A DNA stretch of 64,000 nt from Terriglobus albidus (GTDB lineage: Bacteria; Acidobacteriota; Terriglobia; Terriglobales; Acidobacteriaceae). Position numbers and translations under genes: made by a program. The notes beneath the pieces are model-generated. The model was given only the letters and a program-made list of their open reading frames with translations. It had not been told where the DNA came from and searched no databases. The stretch is from contig NZ_CP042806.1 in assembly GCF_008000815.1 (NCBI RefSeq), positions 4,154,001-4,218,000 on the forward strand, in the 5' to 3' direction. How positions within the stretch are numbered: the stretch's first letter is position 1; each line of letters starts with the position of its first letter. Shown here one piece after another: positions 37,746-45,879 of this stretch.

Positions 37746-38558
37746 ATGGCCAACGACACAATGGACGAACTCCAGCAGGAAGTTTCCGCGCCCACGCTGG
37801 TACGCGTGCTTTTGCTGGATGACGAACCGGCAAACCTGCTGCTGCGTACCGCTATTCTTCGCAAGAACGGGTACCACTGCCTTCCTGCCTCAACGGTAGA
37901 GGAGGCCAACGAGCTCCTGGACCAGATTGACGTCGCGGTACTGGACTACCACCTCGGCCATGGCAAATTTGGCACCGAGGTCGCAATTGAGCTGCGGCGG
38001 CGGCGGCCCGAAGTTCCAATTGTCATCCTCTCGGCCACACTGGAACACCGCTTCGGCGGACCGGAGGATATGCATCTACTCAAGGGCTACTCCTCTGTCG
38101 ACGACCTTTTACATGCTCTTGCGTCCTTTTCAGCAAAGCGCCGGGGAAAGCCCGTCGTGGTGGATGCGCGTGACTTCTTTTACGAACGCATCTCCATGGC
38201 TTTGGGCGATGACATCCTGGTGCAGATTCTGGACGCCGATGGGACCTGGCAGTACGTCAACGAAGCAGCGGCAGACTATCTGGCCCATCCGCGAGAGTGG
38301 TTTCCGGGCCGCAACATGTTTGTCGAGATGCCCAATCTGCTGCGCGATTGGCGCAGAGTGATTGCGACGGTCTCAACCACACGCGAGACCTACATCGACC
38401 GCACACGCCGGGGGCTGCTTTCTGTTCCGAAACCTGACGAGCGACCGGGAACGTGGTCCATTCTTGCCTTCCCCATGACCCTCCATTCGGGAGAGACCGG
38501 TGTGGTTTTAACGGCGCGAGTCCTGGAACGGACCACGATCTCCAACGGCGTCGCCTGA
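37746..38558 (+). CDS. Response-regulator receiver protein with PAS-like output
   Basis: 270 aa. The receiver domain occupies about residues 18-130, with acidic pocket LLLDDEP, phospho-acceptor VAVLDYHLG, and the conserved serine in VILSATL. The usual lysine in the last strand appears as MHLLKGYSSVDDLL. The second half (ILVQILDADGTWQYVNEAAADYLAHPREWF...) is PAS-like, so output is probably by protein interaction, not DNA binding. It follows lpxD by 33 bp and has a GGAAGGGAG ribosome-binding region. No partner kinase is adjacent. Confidence 0.85.
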   Translation: MANDTMDELQQEVSAPTLVRVLLLDDEPANLLLRTAILRKNGYHCLPASTVEEANELLDQIDVAVLDYHLGHGKFGTEVAIELRRRRPEVPIVILSATLEHRFGGPEDMHLLKGYSSVDDLLHALASFSAKRRGKPVVVDARDFFYERISMALGDDILVQILDADGTWQYVNEAAADYLAHPREWFPGRNMFVEMPNLLRDWRRVIATVSTTRETYIDRTRRGLLSVPKPDERPGTWSILAFPMTLHSGETGVVLTARVLERTTISNGVA

Positions 38559-38607
38559 GCCGAGAAACCATCTGAGACCAAGCTGTATGCTCGTGCATCC
38601 CATGGGC

Positions 38608-39615
38608 ATGAAGGCATGGCGACTGACCGGGTTCGGACTCGACTCTCTCAAGCTGCAGGACGTACCCGATCCCTCACCCGGTGAGGGCGAAGTCCTTGTG
38701 CAAGTCCATGCGGTTGCACTGAATTACCGCGACAAACTGCTTGTGGATGGCGACTATAACCCTCGCCTGGAGTTCCCCATCACCCAGGGAGCTGACGCCT
38801 GCGGCAGAGTGGTTGGGCTTGGACATGGGACCTCCCGATTTCGCCTTGGAGATCGCGTTCTGACGCACTATGCAACCCACTGGGTCGACGGCCCTGCCCA
38901 GGGCAAGGAATCACTCTACAGCCTGGGCAACGTCTACCAGGGAGCTTTGGCGAAGTATCTTGTTCTGCGCGAACAGGCTCTGGTTAACGCACCTGCGCAT
39001 CTATCTGACGAAGAAGCGGCGACACTGCCTTGCGCCGGCGTAACAGCATGGCAGGCACTGGTCGAAAAAGGGAACCTGCAGCCAAACGATACGGTGCTGC
39101 TACAGGGAACGGGCGGAGTCTCTCTCTTCGGCCTGCAGATCGCCCACGCCATGGGTGCGACCACCATTGTCACCTCCAGCTCAGAGATCAAACTCCAGGG
39201 CGCCCAGGGTCTTGGAGCCGATTCCACCGTCAATTACCGACGCACACCCGACTGGGAAAAAGAGGTTCTTGCACTCACGCAGAAACGCGGCGTCGACCAG
39301 ATCCTCGAAGTCGTCGGCGGGGAGAATCTTGCCCGCTCCGTGCGCGCTCTGCGGCCAGAAGGACAAATCTCCATCATCGGTGTTCTGGAGGCTGCCGACG
39401 CACGTCTTCCGCTGTTCACCACGATTCAAAAACTTGCCGTCATTCGCGGCATCTCTACTGGCCCCCGGGTTGCCCTGGAGCGATTTATCCGCCACTACGA
39501 AGATTGGGGACTGCATCCGGTCGTCGATGCTATCTACGAGTTCAACGACACGGTAGCAGCCTATCGTCACCTCGAACAGGGTCCCCTTGGGAAAGTCGTC
39601 ATCCGCATAGCGTAA
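38608..39615 (+). CDS. Zinc-type alcohol dehydrogenase / quinone oxidoreductase family protein
   Basis: 335-aa medium-chain dehydrogenase/reductase. The N-terminal GroES-like part has VALNYRDKLLVDGDY, GADACGRVVGLG and GDRV. The nucleotide-binding Rossmann part contains LLQGTGGVSLFGLQIAHAMGATTIVTSSS. Classical catalytic zinc ligands are not evident, since NYRD replaces the C-x-x-D pattern; zinc-free NAD(P)H:quinone-reductase-like activity is more likely. ATG 38608 (MKAWRLTGFG) matches the family start; ATG 38587 is possible. It probably heads a short unit with the dioxygenase 17 bp downstream. Confidence 0.85.
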   Translation: MKAWRLTGFGLDSLKLQDVPDPSPGEGEVLVQVHAVALNYRDKLLVDGDYNPRLEFPITQGADACGRVVGLGHGTSRFRLGDRVLTHYATHWVDGPAQGKESLYSLGNVYQGALAKYLVLREQALVNAPAHLSDEEAATLPCAGVTAWQALVEKGNLQPNDTVLLQGTGGVSLFGLQIAHAMGATTIVTSSSEIKLQGAQGLGADSTVNYRRTPDWEKEVLALTQKRGVDQILEVVGGENLARSVRALRPEGQISIIGVLEAADARLPLFTTIQKLAVIRGISTGPRVALERFIRHYEDWGLHPVVDAIYEFNDTVAAYRHLEQGPLGKVVIRIA

Positions 39616-39632
39616 AACCCGTCTCAAGAGGC

Positions 39633-40520
39633 ATGAAGCTTTCGCATCGCCTCTGGAGCCGTCGGCGACTACTCTTCACCGCAGCCACTGCCTCTGTCGC
39701 AAGGCTCTTGCGCCCCAGCCGTCTTCTCGCAACAGCGAACACTGCCTGCCATCTCACTCCTGAATTGACGGTCGGCCCTTACTATGTCGACTACGAGCTG
39801 CTCCGCACTGACATTCGGGAGAATAGGCCTGGCCTGCCGCTGCATCTCTCCATCGTTCTTCTGAACGCGCGCACTTGCAAGCCGCTCTCCAATGCCGCAG
39901 TAGACATCTGGCATTGCGACGCAGCCGGCATTTACTCCGGCTATACCAAAATGAATCCTGACAAGATGGACTTTGGTCCAGGTCGACCTGGTGGATTTGA
40001 TGGCCCGCCGCCTCCTCCACCAACGGGAACCTTACCGCAAGGGCCGCCGAAAGATGGGGACCATCACGCCCCACTGCAGATGCACACGACGGACAACGAA
40101 ACATTCCTGCGCGGCGTACAAATCACCGGGAAGGACGGAACAGCGAAGTTCCTCACCATCTATCCCGGATGGTACGTAAGCCGGGATACACACATCCATC
40201 TGAAGGTCCACACCGGCGGCCATGACGATCATGGGAAGTACACCTCTGGGCACGTCCGCCACATCGGGCAGATCGCCTTTTCCGATGCACTCTCAGATCA
40301 GGTCGCCCAGCTGGAGCCGTACGTCAGCCACAAAGTACCCCGCACGCATCTCGCAGACGATACCGTCTTCCATGGAGATCTGTCCGGGATCATGCTGCAC
40401 ACCACCCAGGTCAACCCGGCCCGTCTGGCCGATGGCCTGTATGGAACAATTACTTTTACAGTCGATCCGGAAGCTGAACCCGGACCTGAGGGCTTTAGAG
40501 GTCCGCCGCCGTCCCAGTAG
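39633..40520 (+). CDS. Tat-exported intradiol ring-cleavage dioxygenase-like protein
   Basis: 295 aa. SRRRLLFTAATA fits a twin-arginine signal. ELTVGPYYVDYELLRTDI, DIWHCDAAGIYSGY and YPGWYVSRDTHIHLKV align with the protocatechuate 3,4-dioxygenase fold, including the tyrosine and histidine ligands for non-heme iron. A proline/glycine-rich insertion (about residues 110-145) is unusual. Export makes a role in extracytoplasmic aromatic (lignin/humic) oxidation plausible but untested. The open frame upstream of ATG 39633 is a shadow of the dehydrogenase. The TAG stop is the left border of repeat copy 4. Confidence 0.88.
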   Translation: MKLSHRLWSRRRLLFTAATASVARLLRPSRLLATANTACHLTPELTVGPYYVDYELLRTDIRENRPGLPLHLSIVLLNARTCKPLSNAAVDIWHCDAAGIYSGYTKMNPDKMDFGPGRPGGFDGPPPPPPTGTLPQGPPKDGDHHAPLQMHTTDNETFLRGVQITGKDGTAKFLTIYPGWYVSRDTHIHLKVHTGGHDDHGKYTSGHVRHIGQIAFSDALSDQVAQLEPYVSHKVPRTHLADDTVFHGDLSGIMLHTTQVNPARLADGLYGTITFTVDPEAEPGPEGFRGPPPSQ

Positions 40521-40632
40521 AGCATTTTTACTGTGGGTGTGATGTAGGGCTGCAGCATCTATGGCGTTCTCGGTAATGAAAACGCCACTGCACGCCCTTT
40601 CCGGAATACCCAGCAACAGGGAAAATGCTCTA
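40518..40632. repeat. Dispersed TAGAGC element, copy 4 (supplies a stop codon)
   Basis: 115-bp element with ends TAGAGCATTTTTACTG and CAGGGAAAATGCTCTA, the central GCGTTCTCGGTAATGAAAACGC hairpin region (about 40563-40584) and the GGAATACCCAGCAAC block. Its first three bases are the TAG stop of the dioxygenase. It ends 17 bp before the lipoprotein start. Confidence 0.88.
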
Positions 40633-40649
40633 GTAGCTATACTCAACCC

Positions 40650-41006
40650 ATGCAGTTTCAGAAAGCCGCAGCCCTTTTCCTTCTTCTCATCGCCCTCGCA
40701 GGCTGCCGCTCTCGCTACATCGCAACCACCATTACGAATGACACAGCAAGTCCTGTCAGTGTCGTACAGGTTGACTACCCTTCGGCCAGCTTCGGTACGC
40801 AGTCACTCGCTCCGGGACAGACATTCAGTTATCGCTTTAAGATTCAGGGTTCCGGTCTGGTGAAGATGACATGGCTGACTGCCGACCGGAAGGAGATGCA
40901 CGCCAACGGCCCCACACTCTCAGAGGGCCAGGAGGGGCAGCTCGCCATCCACCTTCGGGCAAATGCCGACCCTACCTTTGCCTTTACCTCAATCAACGGA
41001 CGCTAG
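40650..41006 (+). CDS. Small lipoprotein of unknown function
   Basis: 118 aa. MQFQKAAALFLLLIALAGCRS is a lipoprotein signal with lipobox LALAGC, cleaved before Cys 19. The mature part is a short beta-rich domain (TTITNDTASPVSVVQVDYPSASFGTQSLAPGQTFSYRFKIQG), like small cupredoxin-like or FixG-like Ig folds, but I do not recognise a family. The start is close to the right end of repeat copy 4, so its promoter may lie in the repeat. Confidence 0.78.
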   Translation: MQFQKAAALFLLLIALAGCRSRYIATTITNDTASPVSVVQVDYPSASFGTQSLAPGQTFSYRFKIQGSGLVKMTWLTADRKEMHANGPTLSEGQEGQLAIHLRANADPTFAFTSINGR

Positions 41007-41009
41007 TTA

Positions 41010-41039
41010 GACCTTGTGTCCATTGACCTTGTGTCCATT
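41010..41039. repeat. 15-bp tandem duplication
   Basis: GACCTTGTGTCCATT occurs twice in direct succession (41010-41024 and 41025-41039) just after the lipoprotein stop. The second unit contributes the TAA stop (read on the minus strand) of the 52-aa ORF. Confidence 0.85.
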
Positions 41040-41196
41040 AGACCTCACGTCCGTGCGCCCGCGGCCGCCGGTTCCGCTGGTGAATTCCTGCGCTGCCACT
41101 CATCTTCGGATGGTCGCTCTGCTTACTCATGTACACGTACAGCAGGAAAAGCACCACTATCAGCGGAAGCATCATAAAGAAGCCATAAAAAATCAT
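41038..41196 (-). CDS. Small 52-aa single-pass membrane protein
   Basis: Minus-strand ORF of 52 codons. MIFYGFFMMLPLIVVLFLLYVYM forms one strong transmembrane helix, followed by a basic tail (SKQSDHPKMSG ... HQRNRRPRAHGRE). A GGGGAGG ribosome-binding site lies 7 bp upstream of the ATG, which is the main support. Family not recognised. It lies convergent to the lipoprotein and divergent from the porin-like gene. No gene is seen in the remaining 160 bp up to 41356. Confidence 0.6.
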   Translation of the reverse strand: MIFYGFFMMLPLIVVLFLLYVYMSKQSDHPKMSGSAGIHQRNRRPRAHGREV

Positions 41197-41356
41197 GGCA
41201 ACACCTCCCCATAATCATCCCTATCTATAAGACTCGCCCCACCGCACCGTCGTTGCTTTCTAAGAAAATTCGTTCCCCCGCCTGACGCCGCTGTACTCCT
41301 GCCTTGCCGATTCGCGGTCTTACTGTGTACCTCGCTGTAAAGGACACACGCGTATC

Positions 41357-42016
41357 TTGCTGACGCTCCACCGTCTTGCTCTTTTTCTCAATCTCTTTAT
41401 CGCCGGCATGGCACTCACAACGTCTTCTTCAGCACAGGCAGCCGCCGCGGCGTCCGCGACCTCGAACCTTGAGCTCTTCGGCGGGGTTTCCAAGGTGTAT
41501 ACCGGCGTGCAAGGCCAGAACACAAGCTTCACCGCCGGTGGAGATTTCATACTCGGCCGTTTCGCCGGGCTTGTACCCTCCGCCGAAGTCCGAGGCACGT
41601 ACGCCTTCAGGAAAGGCAACGTCGCCGCTGAGAAAAATATCCTCGGTGGGATCAAGCTTACGCGGGAGTTAGGTTCCGTCCGCCCGTACGTAAACTTCCT
41701 CGCGGGGCGAGGCTCCATCGACTTTCCCAATAACTACACCTACGGCAGTACCACGTACGAGTACGTTTCCGGCACAGTACTTTCGCCAGGAGCCGGCATC
41801 GACTTTTCCGTCAACTCACACTGGTCGGCCAAACTGGACTTTCAGTACCAACGCTGGGCTGTTCCGGTCACCGGTTCCGGATCGATCTACTCCAAATCCG
41901 CCACAGCCGGCGTAGCGTACCGCTTTAACTTTGAGTCGCTTGGCCGCCGCCACAAAAAGGCCCGCGACTACAGCGACTATAAGACCGCAACCAGTCAGAA
42001 GGACGATCACCAGTAG
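41357..42016 (+). CDS. Outer-membrane beta-barrel protein (porin/OmpA-barrel-like)
   Basis: 219 aa with a signal peptide (LTLHRLALFLNLFIAGMALTTSSSAQA). Alternating strands follow (NLELFGGVSKVYTG, SFTAGGDFILGRF, PSAEVRGTYAF, KNILGGIKLTREL, RPYVNFLAGRGSI, GAGIDFSVNSHWSAKLDFQYQRW, SATAGVAYRFNF), consistent with an 8-stranded barrel. A charged tail of about 30 residues follows. The start is TTG 41357 with AAAGGA upstream; no ATG is available. Function unknown. Confidence 0.78.
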   Translation: MLTLHRLALFLNLFIAGMALTTSSSAQAAAAASATSNLELFGGVSKVYTGVQGQNTSFTAGGDFILGRFAGLVPSAEVRGTYAFRKGNVAAEKNILGGIKLTRELGSVRPYVNFLAGRGSIDFPNNYTYGSTTYEYVSGTVLSPGAGIDFSVNSHWSAKLDFQYQRWAVPVTGSGSIYSKSATAGVAYRFNFESLGRRHKKARDYSDYKTATSQKDDHQ

Positions 42017-42061
42017 GCACTCGTCGCAGTATGTTTTTACGGAATCGAATACACTTGCCCC

Positions 42062-42703
42062 ATGCCGCGCGGCTTTTTTATCACCTTTGAGGGGCTGGAC
42101 GGCTCCGGAAAAACAACGCAACTCCGGCTGTTACATAAATGGATGGCCGAGCAGGGCCATACTGTCACAACCCTGCGCCAGCCCGGAGGGACAAAACTCG
42201 GCGAAGGCATTCGCGAGCTGATCGTCAGTTCCAAGGGCGAGGCGGCAGTCGGCCCCATCGACTCCTTCACGGAGCTCGCCTTGATGTTCGCGGACCGAGC
42301 CCAGTCCATCGCTGAGATCATCCGCCCGGCTCTAGACCGCGGCGAGATTGTGCTCTGCGACCGTTACACCGATTCCTCCGAGGCGTACCAAGGTGGCGGA
42401 CGAGGGCTTGGCAGCGAGACCATCCTCGGTCTGCATCGTTTGCTCTGCGGCAACCTGCAGCCGGATCTTACCGTTCTGCTGTTACCGGATTTCAACGCTT
42501 CCCTTGCCCGGGCGCGGCGCCGCGACGGAGATGAGTCCCGCTTCGAGCAGGAGCACAACGACTTCTTCCAACGTGTCTGGGATGCCTACAAGGTCATCGC
42601 CGCCCGCGAGTCCGGGCGTGTCGTCCTGATCGAAGGAAATGCCTCCATCGATGAGGTACATGCGACTATCGTTGAGGAAGTCTCGACCCGGCTTTTTTCC
42701 TGA
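42062..42703 (+). CDS. tmk: Thymidylate kinase
   Basis: 213-aa essential enzyme phosphorylating dTMP to dTDP. P-loop FEGLDGSGKTTQ, the DR(Y/H) motif LCDRYTDSSEAYQGGGRGLG and a C-terminal LID region with RARRRDGDESRFE are visible. Arginine in the LID and a glycine P-loop put it in the E. coli-type class II kinases. The P450 gene begins 5 bp after its stop, implying co-transcription with P450 and holB. Confidence 0.95.
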   Translation: MPRGFFITFEGLDGSGKTTQLRLLHKWMAEQGHTVTTLRQPGGTKLGEGIRELIVSSKGEAAVGPIDSFTELALMFADRAQSIAEIIRPALDRGEIVLCDRYTDSSEAYQGGGRGLGSETILGLHRLLCGNLQPDLTVLLLPDFNASLARARRRDGDESRFEQEHNDFFQRVWDAYKVIAARESGRVVLIEGNASIDEVHATIVEEVSTRLFS

Positions 42704-42708
42704 TCCAG

Positions 42709-44085
42709 ATGAACGGTCCGGCCACACTCTCGATTGTCGAACGCGGAGAGTATCGTTTCCCTCCGGGCCTGCGTCATAATCTGCCTTTTTACATGGGTCG
42801 CAAGCCGTGGGCGAGGATCGGACGCCCCATTCTGCTCTTCGAGCATCTGGCAAAGACCTACGGCCCTGCGACCCACTATCGCATGATGGGCACTGACATC
42901 CTCTTCCTCAATCATCCGGACTTCGTCCAGGAGGTGCTCGTCACTCAGAGCGGCAATTTCATCCGCGAGCGCACGCTGCGCCGCATGAAGATTCTGCTGG
43001 GTGAGGGCCTGCTTACCAGTAACGATCCGGTTCACATGCAACACCGCCGAATCGTCGCACCTGCTTTCCATCGCCAGCGGATTGCGGCCTACGCCGATGA
43101 GATCGTACGTTCGGCCGCTGCGATGGCTGAGCGATGGAAATCAGGTCAGGCGATCGATATCGGGGCAGCCATGATGGAGCTCTCGCTTTCGATTGTTGCC
43201 CGAACGCTGTTCGCCAGCGAGGTCACAGAGGACATCCGAGCCATCAACCATGAGACCCATGCCATTATGCGTCTCTACAACCTGCTGGTAATCCTGCCCA
43301 GGCTCGAAAGCTACCTGCATTGGCCTCTGCCTGGCGTGACCCGTTTCCGGAAGGCACGGGCGCACCTTGATTCGGTTGCCTACCGCATCATCCGTGAACG
43401 CCGTGAAGATCCCGTAGATCGCCATGATCTTCTTTCCATGCTGCTGCTTTCACGGGACGAGGATGGCAATTCCCTCTCCGATGAACAGGTGCGCGATGAG
43501 ATGCTGACGATCTTCCTCGCCGGCTACGAGACCACAGCGAACGCACTCACATGGACCTGGTATCTGCTCTCACAGAATCCGGACGCCCGCGAGCAGATGC
43601 ATGCTGAACTGGATCGAGTCCTGGCAGGCCGCACGCCTACCCTGGCTGATTACGCGAATCTCACCTACACGCAGCAGGTCTTCTCCGAGTCCATGCGCCT
43701 CTACCCGCCGGCCTGGGCTATGGGGCGGGAAGCCGCTATCGATGTCGAACTCGGGCCTTATCGTATTCCGGCTGGATCACATGTCTTCTTCTCCCAATGG
43801 ATCATCCACCGGAGTCCGGAGTTCTTTCCCGATCCATTGCGGTTCGATCCGTCGCGACACACGGATGCGGCCAAAGCAGCGCGTCCCCGGTTTGCCTACT
43901 TTCCGTTCGGCGGAGGCTCCCGTCAGTGCATCGGTGAAAGCTTCGCCTGGATGGAAGGGACCCTTGCCCTGGCTTCCATTGCACAACAATGGAAGCTGAA
44001 CCTCGTGCCGAACCAACGCATCGACGTGCAGGAGAAGATCACGCTGCGGCCCAGATATCCGATTCTGATGACACCGCGACTGTAA
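42709..44085 (+). CDS. Cytochrome P450
   Basis: 458-aa heme monooxygenase without a membrane anchor. The I-helix oxygen-binding motif is LAGYETTANAL, the K-helix ExxR is ESMRLYPP, and the heme-binding loop FPFGGGSRQCIGESFAWME contains the proximal cysteine. The N-terminal region (FPPGLRHNLPFYMG) resembles fatty-acid or terpenoid hydroxylases, but substrate cannot be assigned. It sits between tmk (5 bp) and holB (35 bp), two essential replication-related genes commonly adjacent to each other, so it seems inserted into a housekeeping operon. Redox partners are not nearby. Confidence 0.95.
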   Translation: MNGPATLSIVERGEYRFPPGLRHNLPFYMGRKPWARIGRPILLFEHLAKTYGPATHYRMMGTDILFLNHPDFVQEVLVTQSGNFIRERTLRRMKILLGEGLLTSNDPVHMQHRRIVAPAFHRQRIAAYADEIVRSAAAMAERWKSGQAIDIGAAMMELSLSIVARTLFASEVTEDIRAINHETHAIMRLYNLLVILPRLESYLHWPLPGVTRFRKARAHLDSVAYRIIRERREDPVDRHDLLSMLLLSRDEDGNSLSDEQVRDEMLTIFLAGYETTANALTWTWYLLSQNPDAREQMHAELDRVLAGRTPTLADYANLTYTQQVFSESMRLYPPAWAMGREAAIDVELGPYRIPAGSHVFFSQWIIHRSPEFFPDPLRFDPSRHTDAAKAARPRFAYFPFGGGSRQCIGESFAWMEGTLALASIAQQWKLNLVPNQRIDVQEKITLRPRYPILMTPRL

Positions 44086-44120
44086 GATTTTTCTGTCACA
44101 GAAGACGGTAAAATCTGACA

Positions 44121-45233
44121 GTGGACTTCGCTAGCTTTATTGGAAATGCACCGGCTGTCGATCAGCTTCGCTCTGCTATCGCCGCAGGCCGCCTTCCACA
44201 TTCCATGATCCTGTCCGGGCCGAAAGGCGCCGGGAAGTATACGCTTGCCATTCTGTTGACGCAGGCATTGCTTTGCCAGAACCAACCCCGCGAAACTCTT
44301 GCCAACGGTCAGGAGGCAGCGCTCGCGTGCGGAACCTGTGCCAACTGCACCCGCATCGCCGCAGCGATGCCCCTCGATACTCTGGTCGACGAAGCCGTAG
44401 CGGCCCGGGAAGAGCTGCGCGAGACAGATAAGAAAGAGACGCGCGTTCTGATTCAGACGCACCCGGACGTGCTCATCATTCCTCCGGATCCTCCTCAGTT
44501 AATGATCAAGGTCGGTCAGATCCGCACGCTGATCCATTCCGCATACCGCGCTCCCGGTGAAGCCAAGCGTAAGGTCTTTATCCTTACGGCCTCCAGCTTT
44601 ATGAAAGAGGCGGCGAATTCGCTTCTGAAAGTTCTGGAGGAGCCGCCTGCTTACGCGCATCTGATTCTGCTGGCCGATAACCCGGGCGAGCTTCTGCCTA
44701 CGATCCGGTCTCGTTGCGCGATGGTACGCCTCGGAGCCCTACCTCCCCACGAGATCGAAGGTCTGCTGGCCGCCGAACATCCGGACTGGAAGCCTGCGCA
44801 GCGCCAGCTCGTCGCCCGTCTGGCACAGGGAGCCGCCGGCCGTGCCCTCAACTTTGATCTTGGCGCCTTCACCGCCGCGCGCCAGGATGCGCTCGTTGTT
44901 CTGCGGAATGCCGTAGGCGACCCCGACCACACGGCTCTCTTCAAAATGACGGAAACCTATCGTGCCGGTGCAGAGGGCCAGCAAAAGACACAGGATCTGC
45001 TCGGCGCCCTGTCTTCGCTGCTGGAAGACCTGCTGTTGCTCCAGGCAGGAACGCCGGAGATGATTCGCAATGTCGATCTGATCGCCGAACTGGAACGGAC
45101 TGCCACGGCCGTTCCTTTCGAATGGATCGAAGCAGCCTCTCGCGCGCTTGACCAGGTACAGTCCGGCATGCGGCGAAACTTGCTGCGTTCGCTCTCACTG
45201 GACGCCTTCGCGGGACAACTGGTGGTACGGTAA
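44121..45233 (+). CDS. holB: DNA polymerase III subunit delta'
   Basis: 370-aa clamp-loader subunit. FASFIGNAPAVDQLRSAIAAGRLPHSMILSGPKGAGKYT contains a degenerate Walker A (GKYT), normal for the non-hydrolysing delta'. A zinc module with CGTCANC, the LLKVLEEPPAYAHLILLADNP segment and the SRC motif (TIRSRCAMVRL) follow. The C-terminal oligomerisation helices are present. The start is GTG 44121. A 50-residue insertion between the zinc module and KVGQIRTL (rich in Glu/Lys) is longer than in E. coli. Confidence 0.92.
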   Translation: MDFASFIGNAPAVDQLRSAIAAGRLPHSMILSGPKGAGKYTLAILLTQALLCQNQPRETLANGQEAALACGTCANCTRIAAAMPLDTLVDEAVAAREELRETDKKETRVLIQTHPDVLIIPPDPPQLMIKVGQIRTLIHSAYRAPGEAKRKVFILTASSFMKEAANSLLKVLEEPPAYAHLILLADNPGELLPTIRSRCAMVRLGALPPHEIEGLLAAEHPDWKPAQRQLVARLAQGAAGRALNFDLGAFTAARQDALVVLRNAVGDPDHTALFKMTETYRAGAEGQQKTQDLLGALSSLLEDLLLLQAGTPEMIRNVDLIAELERTATAVPFEWIEAASRALDQVQSGMRRNLLRSLSLDAFAGQLVVR

Positions 45234-45381
45234 CGTACAAAAAAATCGCCAACCCATGCGACCTTCGTTAGACTGGACGCATCCCTATCTTTAAGAGCTC
45301 CACTTTAGTCGTTTCTCTTGCGCGCGGACGCGCTGAACCGTTGGGGGTTCGCTCTGCTGTATTTCTGGAATCTGCTGCTTC

Positions 45382-45765
45382 ATGAGTGATCAAACCACCA
45401 TCTCGACCGTCGATCAGACCTTCAATGGCAATCGCAAGCTGATACGTCCTTCCCTTGTAGGCCGTATGCTGCGCCGCGGCAACGTGCGTCATGAAGAACC
45501 GCTCTCGAATGCGGCGCTGCAGGAGAATCATCATCCCGGCGAAAGCAGTCACGCCGAAGCCTTCTACTTCCAGAAGCAGATTCAGCAGAAGACCGAGATG
45601 GTCGTCGTACTCGAAGACGGCGAACGGCTGGATGGACAGATTGAGTGGTACGACCGTGGCGTCATCAAGCTCTGTACCACATCACGGCAGCGGGTGCTGA
45701 TCTACAAGTCATCGGTCAAGTACATCTATAAAGCCAGCGAAGTCCCTACATCGACCCTGCTCTAG
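45382..45765 (+). CDS. Hfq/Sm-like domain protein with N-terminal extension
   Basis: 127 aa. Residues 60-120 (EAFYFQKQIQQKTEMVVVLEDGERLDGQIEWYDRGVIKLCTTSRQRVLIYKSSVKYIYKA) match the Hfq pattern: N-terminal helix, Sm1 strands (VLEDGERLDGQIEWYD) and Sm2 (RQRVLIYKSSVKYI, like the canonical YKHAIS). The first 58 residues are basic then His/Glu-rich and have no counterpart in Hfq. It may be a divergent RNA chaperone. The TAG stop is the border of repeat copy 5. It is convergent to tsaC and begins 148 bp after holB. Confidence 0.82.
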   Translation: MSDQTTISTVDQTFNGNRKLIRPSLVGRMLRRGNVRHEEPLSNAALQENHHPGESSHAEAFYFQKQIQQKTEMVVVLEDGERLDGQIEWYDRGVIKLCTTSRQRVLIYKSSVKYIYKASEVPTSTLL

Positions 45766-45879
45766 GACGAGCCTCCTGTTGCTGGGTATCCCAGGGGGGG
45801 ATTGCAGCGGCCTTTTCATTTGCGGAAAACGCCGATAGATGAGGAAGCCCTACTCTACACCTACAGGAAAAATCCTCTA
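45763..45879. repeat. Dispersed TAGAGC element, copy 5 (supplies two stop codons)
   Basis: 117-bp element in inverted orientation, left end TAGGACGAGCCTCCTGTTGC then TGGGTATCCC, right end CTACAGGAAAAATCCTCTA. Its first TAG is the stop of the Hfq-like gene and its last CTA is the stop of tsaC on the minus strand. The element is therefore the whole intergenic region between the two convergent genes and may serve as a hairpin terminator for both. Confidence 0.88.

Noticed and set aside
39030-39632. Long N-terminal extension of the dioxygenase frame
   Set aside because: It overlaps the conserved dehydrogenase coding sequence and is low-complexity Arg/Ser-rich; the Tat signal at 39633 marks the true start.
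41014-41214. 66-codon plus-strand frame after the lipoprotein
   Set aside because: It contains the tandem repeat, has no ribosome-binding site, and is opposite the better supported 52-aa membrane ORF.
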